13,067 nt of DNA from assembly GCA_014729495.1 (NCBI GenBank), contig WJJV01000054.1, forward strand, positions 1 to 13,067, written 5' to 3'. Position 1 is the stretch's first letter. Each line of letters opens with the position of its first letter. A program made the translations under genes and the position numbers. The stretch comes from Candidatus Woesearchaeota archaeon. GTDB lineage: Archaea > Nanobdellota > Nanobdellia > Woesearchaeales > UBA12501. The notes beneath the pieces were generated by a model, which saw only the letters and a list, made by a program, of their open reading frames with translations, was not told the DNA's origin and made no database searches. Positions 5,888 through 11,891 of the stretch are shown piece after piece.

Positions 5888-6640
5888 TCACCTCTCCAGG
5901 GTCCAGAAGAGGACCTGCCATAATATGAATCCTGCGATGAGCCCTATCAATAGGGAGTATAATATGTGAATGCTGAAAAGCAGCGGAATTAGGGTTCCAA
6001 GCACAAGCCCCAGCAGGAATACATATACCATTCTCGTAGCAAAGAAGAGATTGCTTCCGTCAAGAGGAGGTATTGGAAGCATATTGATTATGGCAAGCCA
6101 GATATTGACTCTCATCGCCTTTTCAAGAAGGCTGTTCTCAGGGAAAACTCCAAGCAGAAGATTGAATATTATAGCGAGCACTGCGCACGCAAGAGGACCC
6201 ATTATGGCCGACATTCCAAGAGGCCAGTAATTGAGCCCATACCTGAAACCGCATATCCTGTGCCCTGCCATGTGATATACTATGACTCCTCCTGGAGCAA
6301 GGAACCACAGCTTTCCTCTTGAAACAAATACAAGCACCAGGCCTATGAGCAGCCCGTATGTCCAGACTCTCCACTCAGCCTTGAACCCGCTTTTTATTGC
6401 GGTTATCCTCTGCGCTGAAAGGTATACCAGGAAGCTCAGCAGAACTATGAGCATTGAATTGAAAAGGTTCTTGAGCCCGTAGAAGAATTCAAACTTCTCA
6501 ACACCCCAATCATCAAACGATACAATGAAAGCCAGCACAAGCACAGCAACCACAATTCCCTTGAGCTCGTCCTTATCAAACCCATAATATTTCTTGATAT
6601 CATACCATACGCTGGCCAGATCATCAATAGGATTTGCCAT
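5888..6640 (-). CDS. Site-2-protease-like (M50 family) membrane protein lacking the HExxH motif
   Basis: A 250-residue multispan membrane protein related to archaeal site-2 proteases. Support: SGFKAEWRVW (84-93) matches the GxxAEFRxW stretch that follows the zinc-binding helix in this family, WFLAPGGVIVY (112-122) matches the next conserved loop, MGPL (147-150) matches the usual AGPL, and NMLPIPPLDGS (196-206) is the motif carrying the third zinc ligand, Asp204. Where active members have HExxH, this protein reads YLSAQ (73-77, bases 6410-6424): both histidines and the glutamate are gone. Known chemistry of the family then predicts no intramembrane proteolysis. About seven hydrophobic segments are seen from residue 26 on. 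The frame is intact and the protein near normal length, so it is not a decayed gene. First gene of an operon with the small membrane protein and the hydrolase. A TATA box lies at 6662-6669. Confidence 0.85.
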   Translation of the reverse strand: MANPIDDLASVWYDIKKYYGFDKDELKGIVVAVLVLAFIVSFDDWGVEKFEFFYGLKNLFNSMLIVLLSFLVYLSAQRITAIKSGFKAEWRVWTYGLLIGLVLVFVSRGKLWFLAPGGVIVYHMAGHRICGFRYGLNYWPLGMSAIMGPLACAVLAIIFNLLLGVFPENSLLEKAMRVNIWLAIINMLPIPPLDGSNLFFATRMVYVFLLGLVLGTLIPLLFSIHILYSLLIGLIAGFILWQVLFWTLER

Positions 6641-6661
6641 ACTCCTGCTTATACCTCTTTT

Positions 6662-6669
6662 TATTTAAA
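6662..6669 (-). promoter_or_regulatory. TATA box for the site-2-protease-like operon
   Basis: TTTAAATA on the minus strand, centred about 25 bp before the ATG at 6640, so the leader would be absent or a few bases long. It sits in the 44-bp gap after the TraB gene, which separates the operon from that gene. An AGGAG directly before the ATG is probably too close to be used. Confidence 0.6.
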
Positions 6670-6684
6670 TAGTTTGTTATGGGT

Positions 6685-7413
6685 TCATGCTGAGTTCACA
6701 GTGAATGAGTAGCTTATGCCCTCATTCTTCAGATTCTTCTTGATCATATCCAATAGCTCTTCCTCATGGCCTGCTCCGACAACAGCCAATATCTTCTTTT
6801 CTCTGTTCTCCTGCATAAGCCTTGCGAGCCTTGATGCCATGACCTCATTCCTCTCAGCCACAAGAACATTGTAAACATTAGGATAATTCTTCTTCATCTC
6901 CATTGTCAGCTTCCTCACCAGCTTTCTCGGAGGCACTTTTGTGAGGTCAAGATTCTCTATCCCAAGCCTTTTCATCTCGCTCTTCCTGAAGATAACTGAC
7001 CTTACAAGATCATACACAAACCTGAACCTCTCCTTCCATGTTACAGAATGCGATAACCTCCTCAGCGTTATAAGGATATTCTGGTCTATCAGCTTTATAT
7101 CTGCTCCTGATTTCCTTGCAGCCCTTATTGCTGTGAGCATCTCTGTTCCAGGCATCACTCCCACAAGCTTTCCCATCTTGTTCTGAGCCCATTTTCCCAG
7201 GAGCGCAAAAAAGAATCCAAGAATTCCAATCCTGAATATGTCTTTTAAGCTTGTCTTTGCCTTTTTCCTGCTTTTCAAAGACTGGTATCTGTTTGCATCA
7301 AGCTCTACTGCAACAATGTCCGGGTCGGTTGATCTTATTTCATTCCTGACTTCGTCTATGCTCTGCCTGGCTATATGGCTTGTGCCTATGAGTATCAGGT
7401 TCTTATATCTCAT
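6685..7413 (-). CDS. TraB/TIKI-family protein, short form
   Basis: A 242-residue protein of the TraB (pheromone shutdown)/TIKI family, whose members include predicted metal-dependent proteases; no archaeal member has a settled function to my knowledge. Family motifs in order: GTSHIA (10-15), VELDANR (36-42), GVMPGTEM (85-92), KLIDQN (107-112, Gln where LIDR is usual), ERN then MA (187-193), and VVGAGH (211-216). A hydrophobic stretch at 62-73 may pack against or enter the membrane. Many archaeal homologues carry a C-terminal multi-helix membrane domain of about 130-150 residues; this one stops right after the soluble core. Transcribed alone from a TATA box at 7434-7441, about 25 bp from the ATG, so probably leaderless. 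It is divergent from the PRC-barrel gene. Confidence 0.87.
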   Translation of the reverse strand: MRYKNLILIGTSHIARQSIDEVRNEIRSTDPDIVAVELDANRYQSLKSRKKAKTSLKDIFRIGILGFFFALLGKWAQNKMGKLVGVMPGTEMLTAIRAARKSGADIKLIDQNILITLRRLSHSVTWKERFRFVYDLVRSVIFRKSEMKRLGIENLDLTKVPPRKLVRKLTMEMKKNYPNVYNVLVAERNEVMASRLARLMQENREKKILAVVGAGHEEELLDMIKKNLKNEGISYSFTVNSA

Positions 7414-7433
7414 ATAGGTACTTTTCAGAAGCT

Positions 7434-7441
7434 TATTTAAA
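7434..7441 (-). promoter_or_regulatory. TATA box for the TraB gene
   Basis: TTTAAATA on the minus strand, centred 24-25 bp before ATG 7413, consistent with a leaderless message. The gap 7414-7535 holds this box and the divergent PRC-barrel promoter, about 50 bp apart. Confidence 0.6.
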
Positions 7442-7482
7442 AAAGTTTAGGCTGAAAAAGGATGCTTTCAATTTCCGAAAGC

Positions 7483-7490
7483 TTTAAATA
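7483..7490 (+). promoter_or_regulatory. TATA box for the PRC-barrel gene
   Basis: TTTAAATA preceded by a BRE-like CGAAAG. The expected start is near 7512, giving a leader of about 24 nt that contains a strong GGAGG at 7524-7528, 7 nt before the ATG at 7536. Unlike several neighbours this gene should have a leadered, ribosome-binding-site-driven message, which suggests high expression. Confidence 0.65.
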
Positions 7491-7535
7491 GTCAGAGTCT
7501 TAATTATATGGTATCTTACTAAAGGAGGGATCACT

Positions 7536-7811
7536 ATGCTTAAGATGCAAAAACTGTCAAACACATACAGCATGAAGGTATTCACAGACAATGGAGAATA
7601 CTTCGGTGATATAGAGGAGAATATACTCACAAAGACAAAGGTGTTTGGCTGGAGAGTCAAGGCAACAAAGAATTCTTATCTTGCGAATGTTCTTGGCTCA
7701 GCAAAAGGAGTCATTGTGCCCCATCAGCTTGTGAAATCAATCGGAGATATAATGATAATAAACAAGGCAGCCATGCCAAGCTACAATCCTGAAGAAGAGG
7801 AGAACTCTTAG
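7536..7811 (+). CDS. Stand-alone PRC-barrel domain protein
   Basis: A 91-residue protein that is almost entirely one PRC-barrel (residues about 10-77). The signature features are KVFTDNGEYFGDIEE (14-28), a mid-domain VFGWRVKA strand, a VIVPHQLVKSIGDIMII stretch (60-76) and a short acidic tail (NPEEEENS). The barrel is a small beta fold used for protein and ligand contacts; in archaea small single-domain members occur widely, and in haloarchaea some act with SepF/FtsZ in cell division. Whether this one does is unknown. It has a strong ribosome binding site and its own TATA box. Its TAG stop overlaps the TAA of the convergent 458-residue gene by 4 nt. No catalytic residues are expected. Confidence 0.85.
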   Translation: MLKMQKLSNTYSMKVFTDNGEYFGDIEENILTKTKVFGWRVKATKNSYLANVLGSAKGVIVPHQLVKSIGDIMIINKAAMPSYNPEEEENS

Positions 7812-9184
7812 AAAGGCAGTGACTCCTGTCTTGGTCTTTTATAATCCATTTCTTTTCTTTGCGCTCTTGCAATGCTTCCTCTGTAGGCTTTCTGCATTCT
7901 CTGAGATATTCCTATAAAGTCATTCAATTGTAATGGATCCAGTATTCTCTCGTCACAGTCAAGAGAAGAGCATGCATCAAATGACCTTTGTTTCTTGCCT
8001 ATATTCAAATAAGGATTACTGTCATACGCAGGGGGAGAACTGTGGAATTTTATTTCTCCATCTGAATCAAGATTCTTTCTTATGATAAGAGGAGCATCAA
8101 TGCCATCTGCTGCAATCTCAATTACCTTATCGCCATTCTCCCATCTAGAAGCTATCACTTCATATGCTCCGTCCATGAATGCAATTGAATAGAAAGGCAT
8201 CTGTGCATAACCCAGTTCCTTCAGCTTTTCTGTGACCTTTCTGAGCCACTGATTCTCTGCTGTCTGGTAGGATTCACCTCTTTCAGGATTATTTTGGGAT
8301 TTCTGCCTCATAACACCATATCTTACAAGACCCGCTCTTGCAGTATCATTGAGACCTTTGCTGAAGATAGCATCTCTTATCTCACCATCATGCATATTCC
8401 TGTTTACATCATAAAGGCTGTCACCCTGGACATATCTTGCTAAAACAACATCCATAACAAGATTTGACAGGTCTTCCTCAGTTATGAAATCAAAAACTAG
8501 CGCAGGATCAACATACTTGAGATTCTTTTTTCCATAATCAATTCCAAAGTCTCTTCTGCCTGTGAGCTGAAGGAATTGCGCAGTCTCAAGTCCAAAAAGA
8601 TGCGAGCACATGCTCATCAGTCTTTTTGCTCCTGATTCATAATTATGGCCTGGCTCCGAGCATCCCAGCCTCATGTGCAACATTTTTCCGTCTGACAAGA
8701 AAGGATTGGCTATGAATGAGCTGTGATATCCCTCGTTCTTTGACTTGATTCTTCCGTGCAGTCCGCCTCTGTAAAGCTTTGCATTCTTTATGGCATTTTT
8801 TCCTCCAGTAGCCCATAAGTCGGGTGTTCCTTCTTTTTTTTCTATGCCTTCAAGTATTGCCTCTTCTGCTTCTCTCCAATCGCAGAAAAAAAGATCCTCA
8901 ATGCTCTGGCCTGAAAACCTGGGAGTGTATCCCAATGTGCCTTGTTCTGCCTGCTGGGTCTCATTTTTCTTGAATTTCTGCCATGTTCTAAGCATCTTCC
9001 TCAATTCAGACTGAGGCAAAACAGAAACATAGCCAATTGCAGACCTTGCAGCATCATAGAATAATAGATTCAGCCCTGATAAGTCCTCATGAAAATGCTC
9101 TCCCTGCTTCAGGGGCCTCTGCCTGACCACAAGTCCATAATTCCTTGGAAGGATGATGTTTGTTTCTGGTGCTGCATCTGCCAT
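7808..9184 (-). CDS. Unrecognised 458-residue soluble protein
   Basis: I do not recognise this family. It has no signal peptide or membrane segment and only five cysteines, with no metal-binding cluster. Visible parts: an N-terminal alpha/beta region (1-70), a polar Gln/Glu/Lys-rich linker (71-95), a central region with LYRGGLHGRI (137-146), MRLGCSEPGHNYESG (171-185) and QLTGRRDFGIDYG (206-218) that looks conserved in style (Gly, Asp, Arg, His-rich), a helical part 225-310, a strand-rich part around 331-386, and a basic C-terminal tail (430-452) ending in QESLPF. The tail may bind nucleic acid, which is a guess. The start is ATG 9184 behind AGGTGA (9188-9193), with a TATA box at 9227-9233. 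It is single, divergent from the TrmB operon, and overlaps the PRC-barrel stop codon by 4 nt. The intact long frame, promoter and ribosome site show it is a real gene. Confidence 0.85.
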   Translation of the reverse strand: MADAAPETNIILPRNYGLVVRQRPLKQGEHFHEDLSGLNLLFYDAARSAIGYVSVLPQSELRKMLRTWQKFKKNETQQAEQGTLGYTPRFSGQSIEDLFFCDWREAEEAILEGIEKKEGTPDLWATGGKNAIKNAKLYRGGLHGRIKSKNEGYHSSFIANPFLSDGKMLHMRLGCSEPGHNYESGAKRLMSMCSHLFGLETAQFLQLTGRRDFGIDYGKKNLKYVDPALVFDFITEEDLSNLVMDVVLARYVQGDSLYDVNRNMHDGEIRDAIFSKGLNDTARAGLVRYGVMRQKSQNNPERGESYQTAENQWLRKVTEKLKELGYAQMPFYSIAFMDGAYEVIASRWENGDKVIEIAADGIDAPLIIRKNLDSDGEIKFHSSPPAYDSNPYLNIGKKQRSFDACSSLDCDERILDPLQLNDFIGISQRMQKAYRGSIARAQRKEMDYKRPRQESLPF

Positions 9185-9226
9185 TTTTCACCTTTATCAC
9201 CCCTGGAAAGGTTGTTATTTCAGGAG

Positions 9227-9233
9227 TATTTAA
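9227..9233 (-). promoter_or_regulatory. TATA box for the 458-residue gene
   Basis: TTAAATA on the minus strand within GCTTAAATACT; a start about 26 bp on gives a leader of about 20 nt that contains the AGGTGA ribosome site. It faces away from the TrmB promoter in the same 180-bp gap. Confidence 0.55.
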
Positions 9234-9275
9234 GCTTTGTCAATGAGAACAAACTTATAGATAGTATAATAATTA

Positions 9276-9299
9276 TTGTGGTGATAGTATTTACCACAA
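9276..9299. promoter_or_regulatory. 24-bp inverted repeat between divergent promoters, candidate operator
   Basis: Arms TTGTGGT and ACCACAA are perfect 7-bp complements around a 10-nt centre; counting two more inner bases gives 8 of 9 matches per arm. It ends 8 bp before the TATA box of the TrmB-type gene and lies about 43 bp behind the divergent TATA box. Position suits binding by the adjacent TrmB-type regulator, as activator or repressor of either promoter. A shorter 5-bp repeat (TATGC/GCATA, 9314-9328) overlaps the 3' end of the TrmB TATA box. Confidence 0.5.
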
Positions 9300-9307
9300 G
9301 CATAAGG

Positions 9308-9315
9308 TTTATATA
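9308..9315 (+). promoter_or_regulatory. TATA box for the TrmB-kinase operon
   Basis: TTTATATA, with an expected start near 9337 and a leader of about 27 nt. AAGGT at 9354-9358 is a modest ribosome site 6 nt before ATG 9365. Confidence 0.7.
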
Positions 9316-9332
9316 TGCCCAATGCATAACAG

Positions 9333-9345
9333 ATAATAATAATAA
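9333..9345 (+). repeat. ATA/AAT microsatellite-like run at the predicted start site
   Basis: Four tandem AAT-type triplets, lying where transcription of the TrmB gene should begin. Probably just an AT-rich, easily melted initiation region. Confidence 0.4.
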
Positions 9346-9364
9346 ATGATATTAAGGTCAGACA

Positions 9365-10084
9365 ATGGACACAACGATACTTGAGAGCGCAGGCCTCACT
9401 ACCACAGAGACTCGCATATATCTCATGCTTCTTAAGTCAGGCAGCTCCCTTGCAGGCAGGATAACAAGGGAGACAGGCATACACAGGAGGTCTGTCTATG
9501 ACAGCCTTGAGAGGCTCATGGAGAAAGGCCTTGTTTCGCAGATAAAGACAAACAACAGGAGATATTTCCAGGCAGAGAACCCAAAGAGGATATCTGATAT
9601 ACTGGGCGAGAAGCAGGCAGCTGTAGAGTCAATAATGCCTGAGCTTCAGGCAATGAAAGGCATTGCAGCAGAAGACAAGGAGACCTCTTTCTATAAGGGA
9701 AAGTCTGCCCTGAGGTCAATATTCAATGACCAGATAGAGCAGGAGAAAGAGATACTTGTCCTTGGAGGATCTGAGAATGTCAATGAGATAATGGGATACT
9801 ACTTCATGCATTATGACAATGAGAGAAAGAAAAGAGGGATCAGGGTCAGGATAATATTCAGGGAGTCAGCAAAGCATAGTGATTATGTGAGAAAGATACC
9901 TCTTGCTGATATAAGGTTCCTGCCTGATGAATACTCTTCGCCTCTTGCCATAAACATATACAGCGACAGGGCAGCGATAATACTCTGGTCAGAGGAACCA
10001 GTAGGAATATTAATAAAAGAAAAAGAGATTGCAGAAGGATACAGGAAATATTTTGAAATGCTCTGGCAGGGTGCAAGAAAATGA
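9365..10084 (+). CDS. TrmB-family transcriptional regulator
   Basis: A 239-residue DNA-binding regulator. Residues 1-70 are the TrmB winged helix-turn-helix: LTTTETRIYLMLLKSG (11-26), then the recognition helix region GIHRRSVYDSLERLMEKGL (38-56) and the wing with NNRRYFQAENP. A helical linker (about 75-98) is a probable dimer coiled coil. Residues 105-237 resemble the TrmB effector domain: FYKGKSALRSIF (109-120), EILVLGG (129-135), RVRIIF (160-165) and INIYSDRAAIILW (196-208). In known members this domain senses sugars, but the ligand here is unknown and the gene partner points to lipids. The stop overlaps the ATG of the lipid kinase gene (ATGA, 10081-10084), so the two are translationally coupled. 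A 24-bp inverted repeat upstream of its TATA box is a candidate autoregulatory site. Confidence 0.9.
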   Translation: MDTTILESAGLTTTETRIYLMLLKSGSSLAGRITRETGIHRRSVYDSLERLMEKGLVSQIKTNNRRYFQAENPKRISDILGEKQAAVESIMPELQAMKGIAAEDKETSFYKGKSALRSIFNDQIEQEKEILVLGGSENVNEIMGYYFMHYDNERKKRGIRVRIIFRESAKHSDYVRKIPLADIRFLPDEYSSPLAINIYSDRAAIILWSEEPVGILIKEKEIAEGYRKYFEMLWQGARK

Positions 10085-10965
10085 AGATGCTTCTTATAGC
10101 AAACCCAAAATCAGGAAAAGGAGCAGCGCAGAGGGTACTGCCAAAAGTCAGGGATTTCTTTGAGAAGAATTATGTTGAACTGGAGATCTACCTTACGAAA
10201 AAGCAAGGTGATGCCATAAACAAGGCTAAAAGAGCAGCGCTTTCTGGAAAGTATGAAGTGATAATTGCTTCAGGCGGTGACGGCACATTGAATGAAGTGA
10301 TCAACGGCATAATGCTTTCAGGAAAGAACAAGAAGCAGAAGCTGGGAATAATACCTCTTGGAACAGAGAATGTCCTTGCCAGGGAGACAAAGATGCCATT
10401 CAATCCCATAAAAGCGGCCCAGGTAATCATGGAAGGAAATATGATAAGGATGGATGTGGGCAAAGCAAATAAAAGATATTTCTTTCTCATGACAGGAATA
10501 GGGTTTGATGCGCATGTCGCAACCAGGGTGCAGCCTCTGCTGAAAAGGTTCATGGGAAGTACAGCATACACAATAACTGCATGGAACGAGCTCTTCAAGT
10601 ACCAGCATTCTGACATTGATGTGGTGATTGACGGAAAAAAGAAGGCAAGCGGAAGCTTTGTCGTAATAGGCAACACAAAGCTTTATGGAGGCGGACTTAA
10701 GATGACGCCAAAAGCCAGCCTTCAGGACGGATTCCTTGATGTCTGCATCTTCAAGGGAAAGGATGTCATAAGCTTCCTGAGATACGGAATAGGGGGCTTG
10801 ACAGAAAAGCACATCAAGTATTCCGACATTGAATACCACAAGGCAAAGAAGGTCACTGTCAGATCAAAGCCAAGGGCGCTGTGGCATGTTGACTGTGAAA
10901 TAGGAGGCAAGACTCCTGTTGAGGTCAGGGTGATACCAAAAGCATTGAATCTTATTGTGAAATGA
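10081..10965 (+). CDS. Diacylglycerol kinase-type (YegS/DagK-like) lipid kinase
   Basis: A 294-residue soluble or membrane-associated kinase that should phosphorylate a lipid alcohol with ATP. Motifs in order: IANPKSGKG (6-14), the nucleotide-binding SGGDGTLNEVING (64-76), IPLGTENVLARE (91-102, the GTEN variant of the usual GTxND), GIGFDA (139-144), LYGGG (201-205), and DGFLDV (216-221), followed by the C-terminal beta-sandwich with HVDCEIGG (249-256). Length matches bacterial DgkB/YegS (about 290-300). The archaeal substrate could be a glycerol- or archaeol-type lipid, a polyprenol-like lipid, or host-derived diacylglycerol; sequence does not say. Coupled to the TrmB regulator by a 4-nt overlap and followed 7 nt later by a membrane protein gene. 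Confidence 0.92.
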   Translation: MKMLLIANPKSGKGAAQRVLPKVRDFFEKNYVELEIYLTKKQGDAINKAKRAALSGKYEVIIASGGDGTLNEVINGIMLSGKNKKQKLGIIPLGTENVLARETKMPFNPIKAAQVIMEGNMIRMDVGKANKRYFFLMTGIGFDAHVATRVQPLLKRFMGSTAYTITAWNELFKYQHSDIDVVIDGKKKASGSFVVIGNTKLYGGGLKMTPKASLQDGFLDVCIFKGKDVISFLRYGIGGLTEKHIKYSDIEYHKAKKVTVRSKPRALWHVDCEIGGKTPVEVRVIPKALNLIVK

Positions 10966-10972
10966 GGAAATA

Positions 10973-11239
10973 ATGGAACAGAGATCTATTGAAAAGGAGA
11001 TTGGAGAGATAAAGAAGAGGAACAAGAGAGTGGAGGCAGACAAGGCATGGGAGACAAGCTGGTCAAGGAAGATAATCATTGCTGTCCTGACATATATTGT
11101 TATTGTGATCTTCTTCTTCATGGCAGGCCTGCCAAAACCTTTTGTGAACTCAATTGTGCCCGCTCTCGCATATGTTCTCTCAACAATGACTGTGCCAGCA
11201 CTCAAGAAAGCATGGATAAGTAAAATGTACAAAAGATAA
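10973..11239 (+). CDS. Small two-helix membrane protein with charged N-terminus
   Basis: An 88-residue protein of a type often seen in uncultured archaea and candidate-phylum bacteria, without known function. Residues 1-30 are charged and helical (EIKKRNKRVEADKAWETS, 12-29), probably cytosolic. Hydrophobic segments at about 33-51 and 57-75 give two membrane helices, and the C-terminus is basic (KKAWISKMYKR). The start is ATG 10973 with GAGG (10964-10967) overlapping the kinase stop codon; spacing of 7 nt to the kinase shows it is the third gene of the TrmB operon. It might recruit the kinase or regulator to the membrane, which is a guess. Confidence 0.8.
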   Translation: MEQRSIEKEIGEIKKRNKRVEADKAWETSWSRKIIIAVLTYIVIVIFFFMAGLPKPFVNSIVPALAYVLSTMTVPALKKAWISKMYKR

Positions 11240-11262
11240 ACAGCAAAACATATTTCAGATAC

Positions 11263-11745
11263 TTAGTTACTCTTTATAATCTTCTCAATATCCTTCTGGT
11301 TGGTGGGCTCGACATTTGAGAACAACACCTTCAGGCTCTGCTTTATCTTTGATTCATCTGTTACAAGGGAATGAGTTGCTGGATACACCACCCATCTTTT
11401 CTCTGTCCTTGAAAACGGGTTTATGAAGCTTATGCTGAAATCCCTCCTGAAGCGGGCCAGTCTATCCCAGTTTTTGGTCACAACATCAAGATTCTCCTTT
11501 GTGTTGTATATTACAAGAGAACATGCTTCCTGGTCTTTCATCTTATCAAGCAGAGAATCAAGCGAACTGTCATCAATAAAAGGCTCTATGAGATAGAACT
11601 GGGAGGTTCCATCCTTCATGCTTACTGCAAGAGTATTCTTCTCTCTGTCATGATCAATATCATCTATTCTCCTAAAGATAAGGTCCTTGTTCTTCAGGAA
11701 TCTCAACATCCATTCAGCAAGATACTCTGCAGGTCTTGGAATCAT
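11263..11745 (-). CDS. Unknown 160-residue soluble protein, conserved-looking
   Basis: No family recognised with confidence. A short alpha/beta protein without membrane segments or cysteine clusters (one Cys). Visible: amphipathic N-terminal helix (RPAEYLAEWMLRFLKNKD), strands around NTLAVSM and SLVIYN, a helix ENLDVVTKNWDRLARFRR (84-101), and a distinctive SFINPFSRTEKRWVVYPATH stretch (105-124) with mixed aromatic and basic residues of a kind kept under selection. The C-terminal helix may close the fold. The start is ATG 11745 behind GAGGTGA (11747-11753), although the spacer is only 1 nt. A TATA box at 11794-11801 gives a leader of about 25 nt. It ends 23 bp from the convergent TrmB operon. 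Confidence 0.75.
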   Translation of the reverse strand: MIPRPAEYLAEWMLRFLKNKDLIFRRIDDIDHDREKNTLAVSMKDGTSQFYLIEPFIDDSSLDSLLDKMKDQEACSLVIYNTKENLDVVTKNWDRLARFRRDFSISFINPFSRTEKRWVVYPATHSLVTDESKIKQSLKVLFSNVEPTNQKDIEKIIKSN

Positions 11746-11793
11746 TTCACCTCGTTTTTTGTAAACAACCCATGAATCAATCTATTAAAGGCC

Positions 11794-11801
11794 AATATAA
11801 A
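11794..11801 (-). promoter_or_regulatory. TATA box for the 160-residue gene
   Basis: TTTATATT on the minus strand; start expected near 11771, so the message would carry a leader of about 25 nt with the GAGGTGA site. Confidence 0.55.
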
Positions 11802-11860
11802 TAAAGGATTTATTATTTTTTCCATTTTTATGCTATGGATTGCCATCAATACCTTTATGA

Positions 11861-11876
11861 TGCTGCAGATGCAGCA
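11861..11876. repeat. 16-bp palindrome in the radical SAM upstream region
   Basis: TGCTGCA - GA - TGCAGCA, perfect 7-bp arms with a 2-nt centre, typical of a dimeric regulator site. It shares the 9-mer CTGCAGATG with the inverted repeat at 2820-2836. It lies midway between the two divergent TATA boxes. Confidence 0.5.
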
Positions 11877-11891
11877 CATACTATATGTCAC

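Noticed and set aside
6253..6280. HMAGH (residues 123-127) of the site-2-protease-like protein as a replacement zinc motif
   Set aside because: It has no glutamate and lies in the loop after the APGG segment, where family members have no metal ligands; I see no support for a relocated active site.
6350..6450. Frameshift or decay as the cause of the missing HExxH
   Set aside because: Conserved residues directly before and after the motif position stay in the same frame (SGFKAEWRVW follows at the expected distance), so this is substitution and not a frame error.
9089..9349. 86-codon plus-strand frame overlapping the start of the 458-residue gene and the intergenic gap
   Set aside because: It overlaps the TATA box, inverted repeat and both promoters and has no ribosome site; intergenic regulatory DNA explains this stretch better.
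10188..10839. Two long antisense frames (162 and 173 codons) across the lipid kinase gene
   Set aside because: The forward frame carries every kinase motif; the antisense translations are low in charge, rich in Ser/Cys/Pro and lack start signals.
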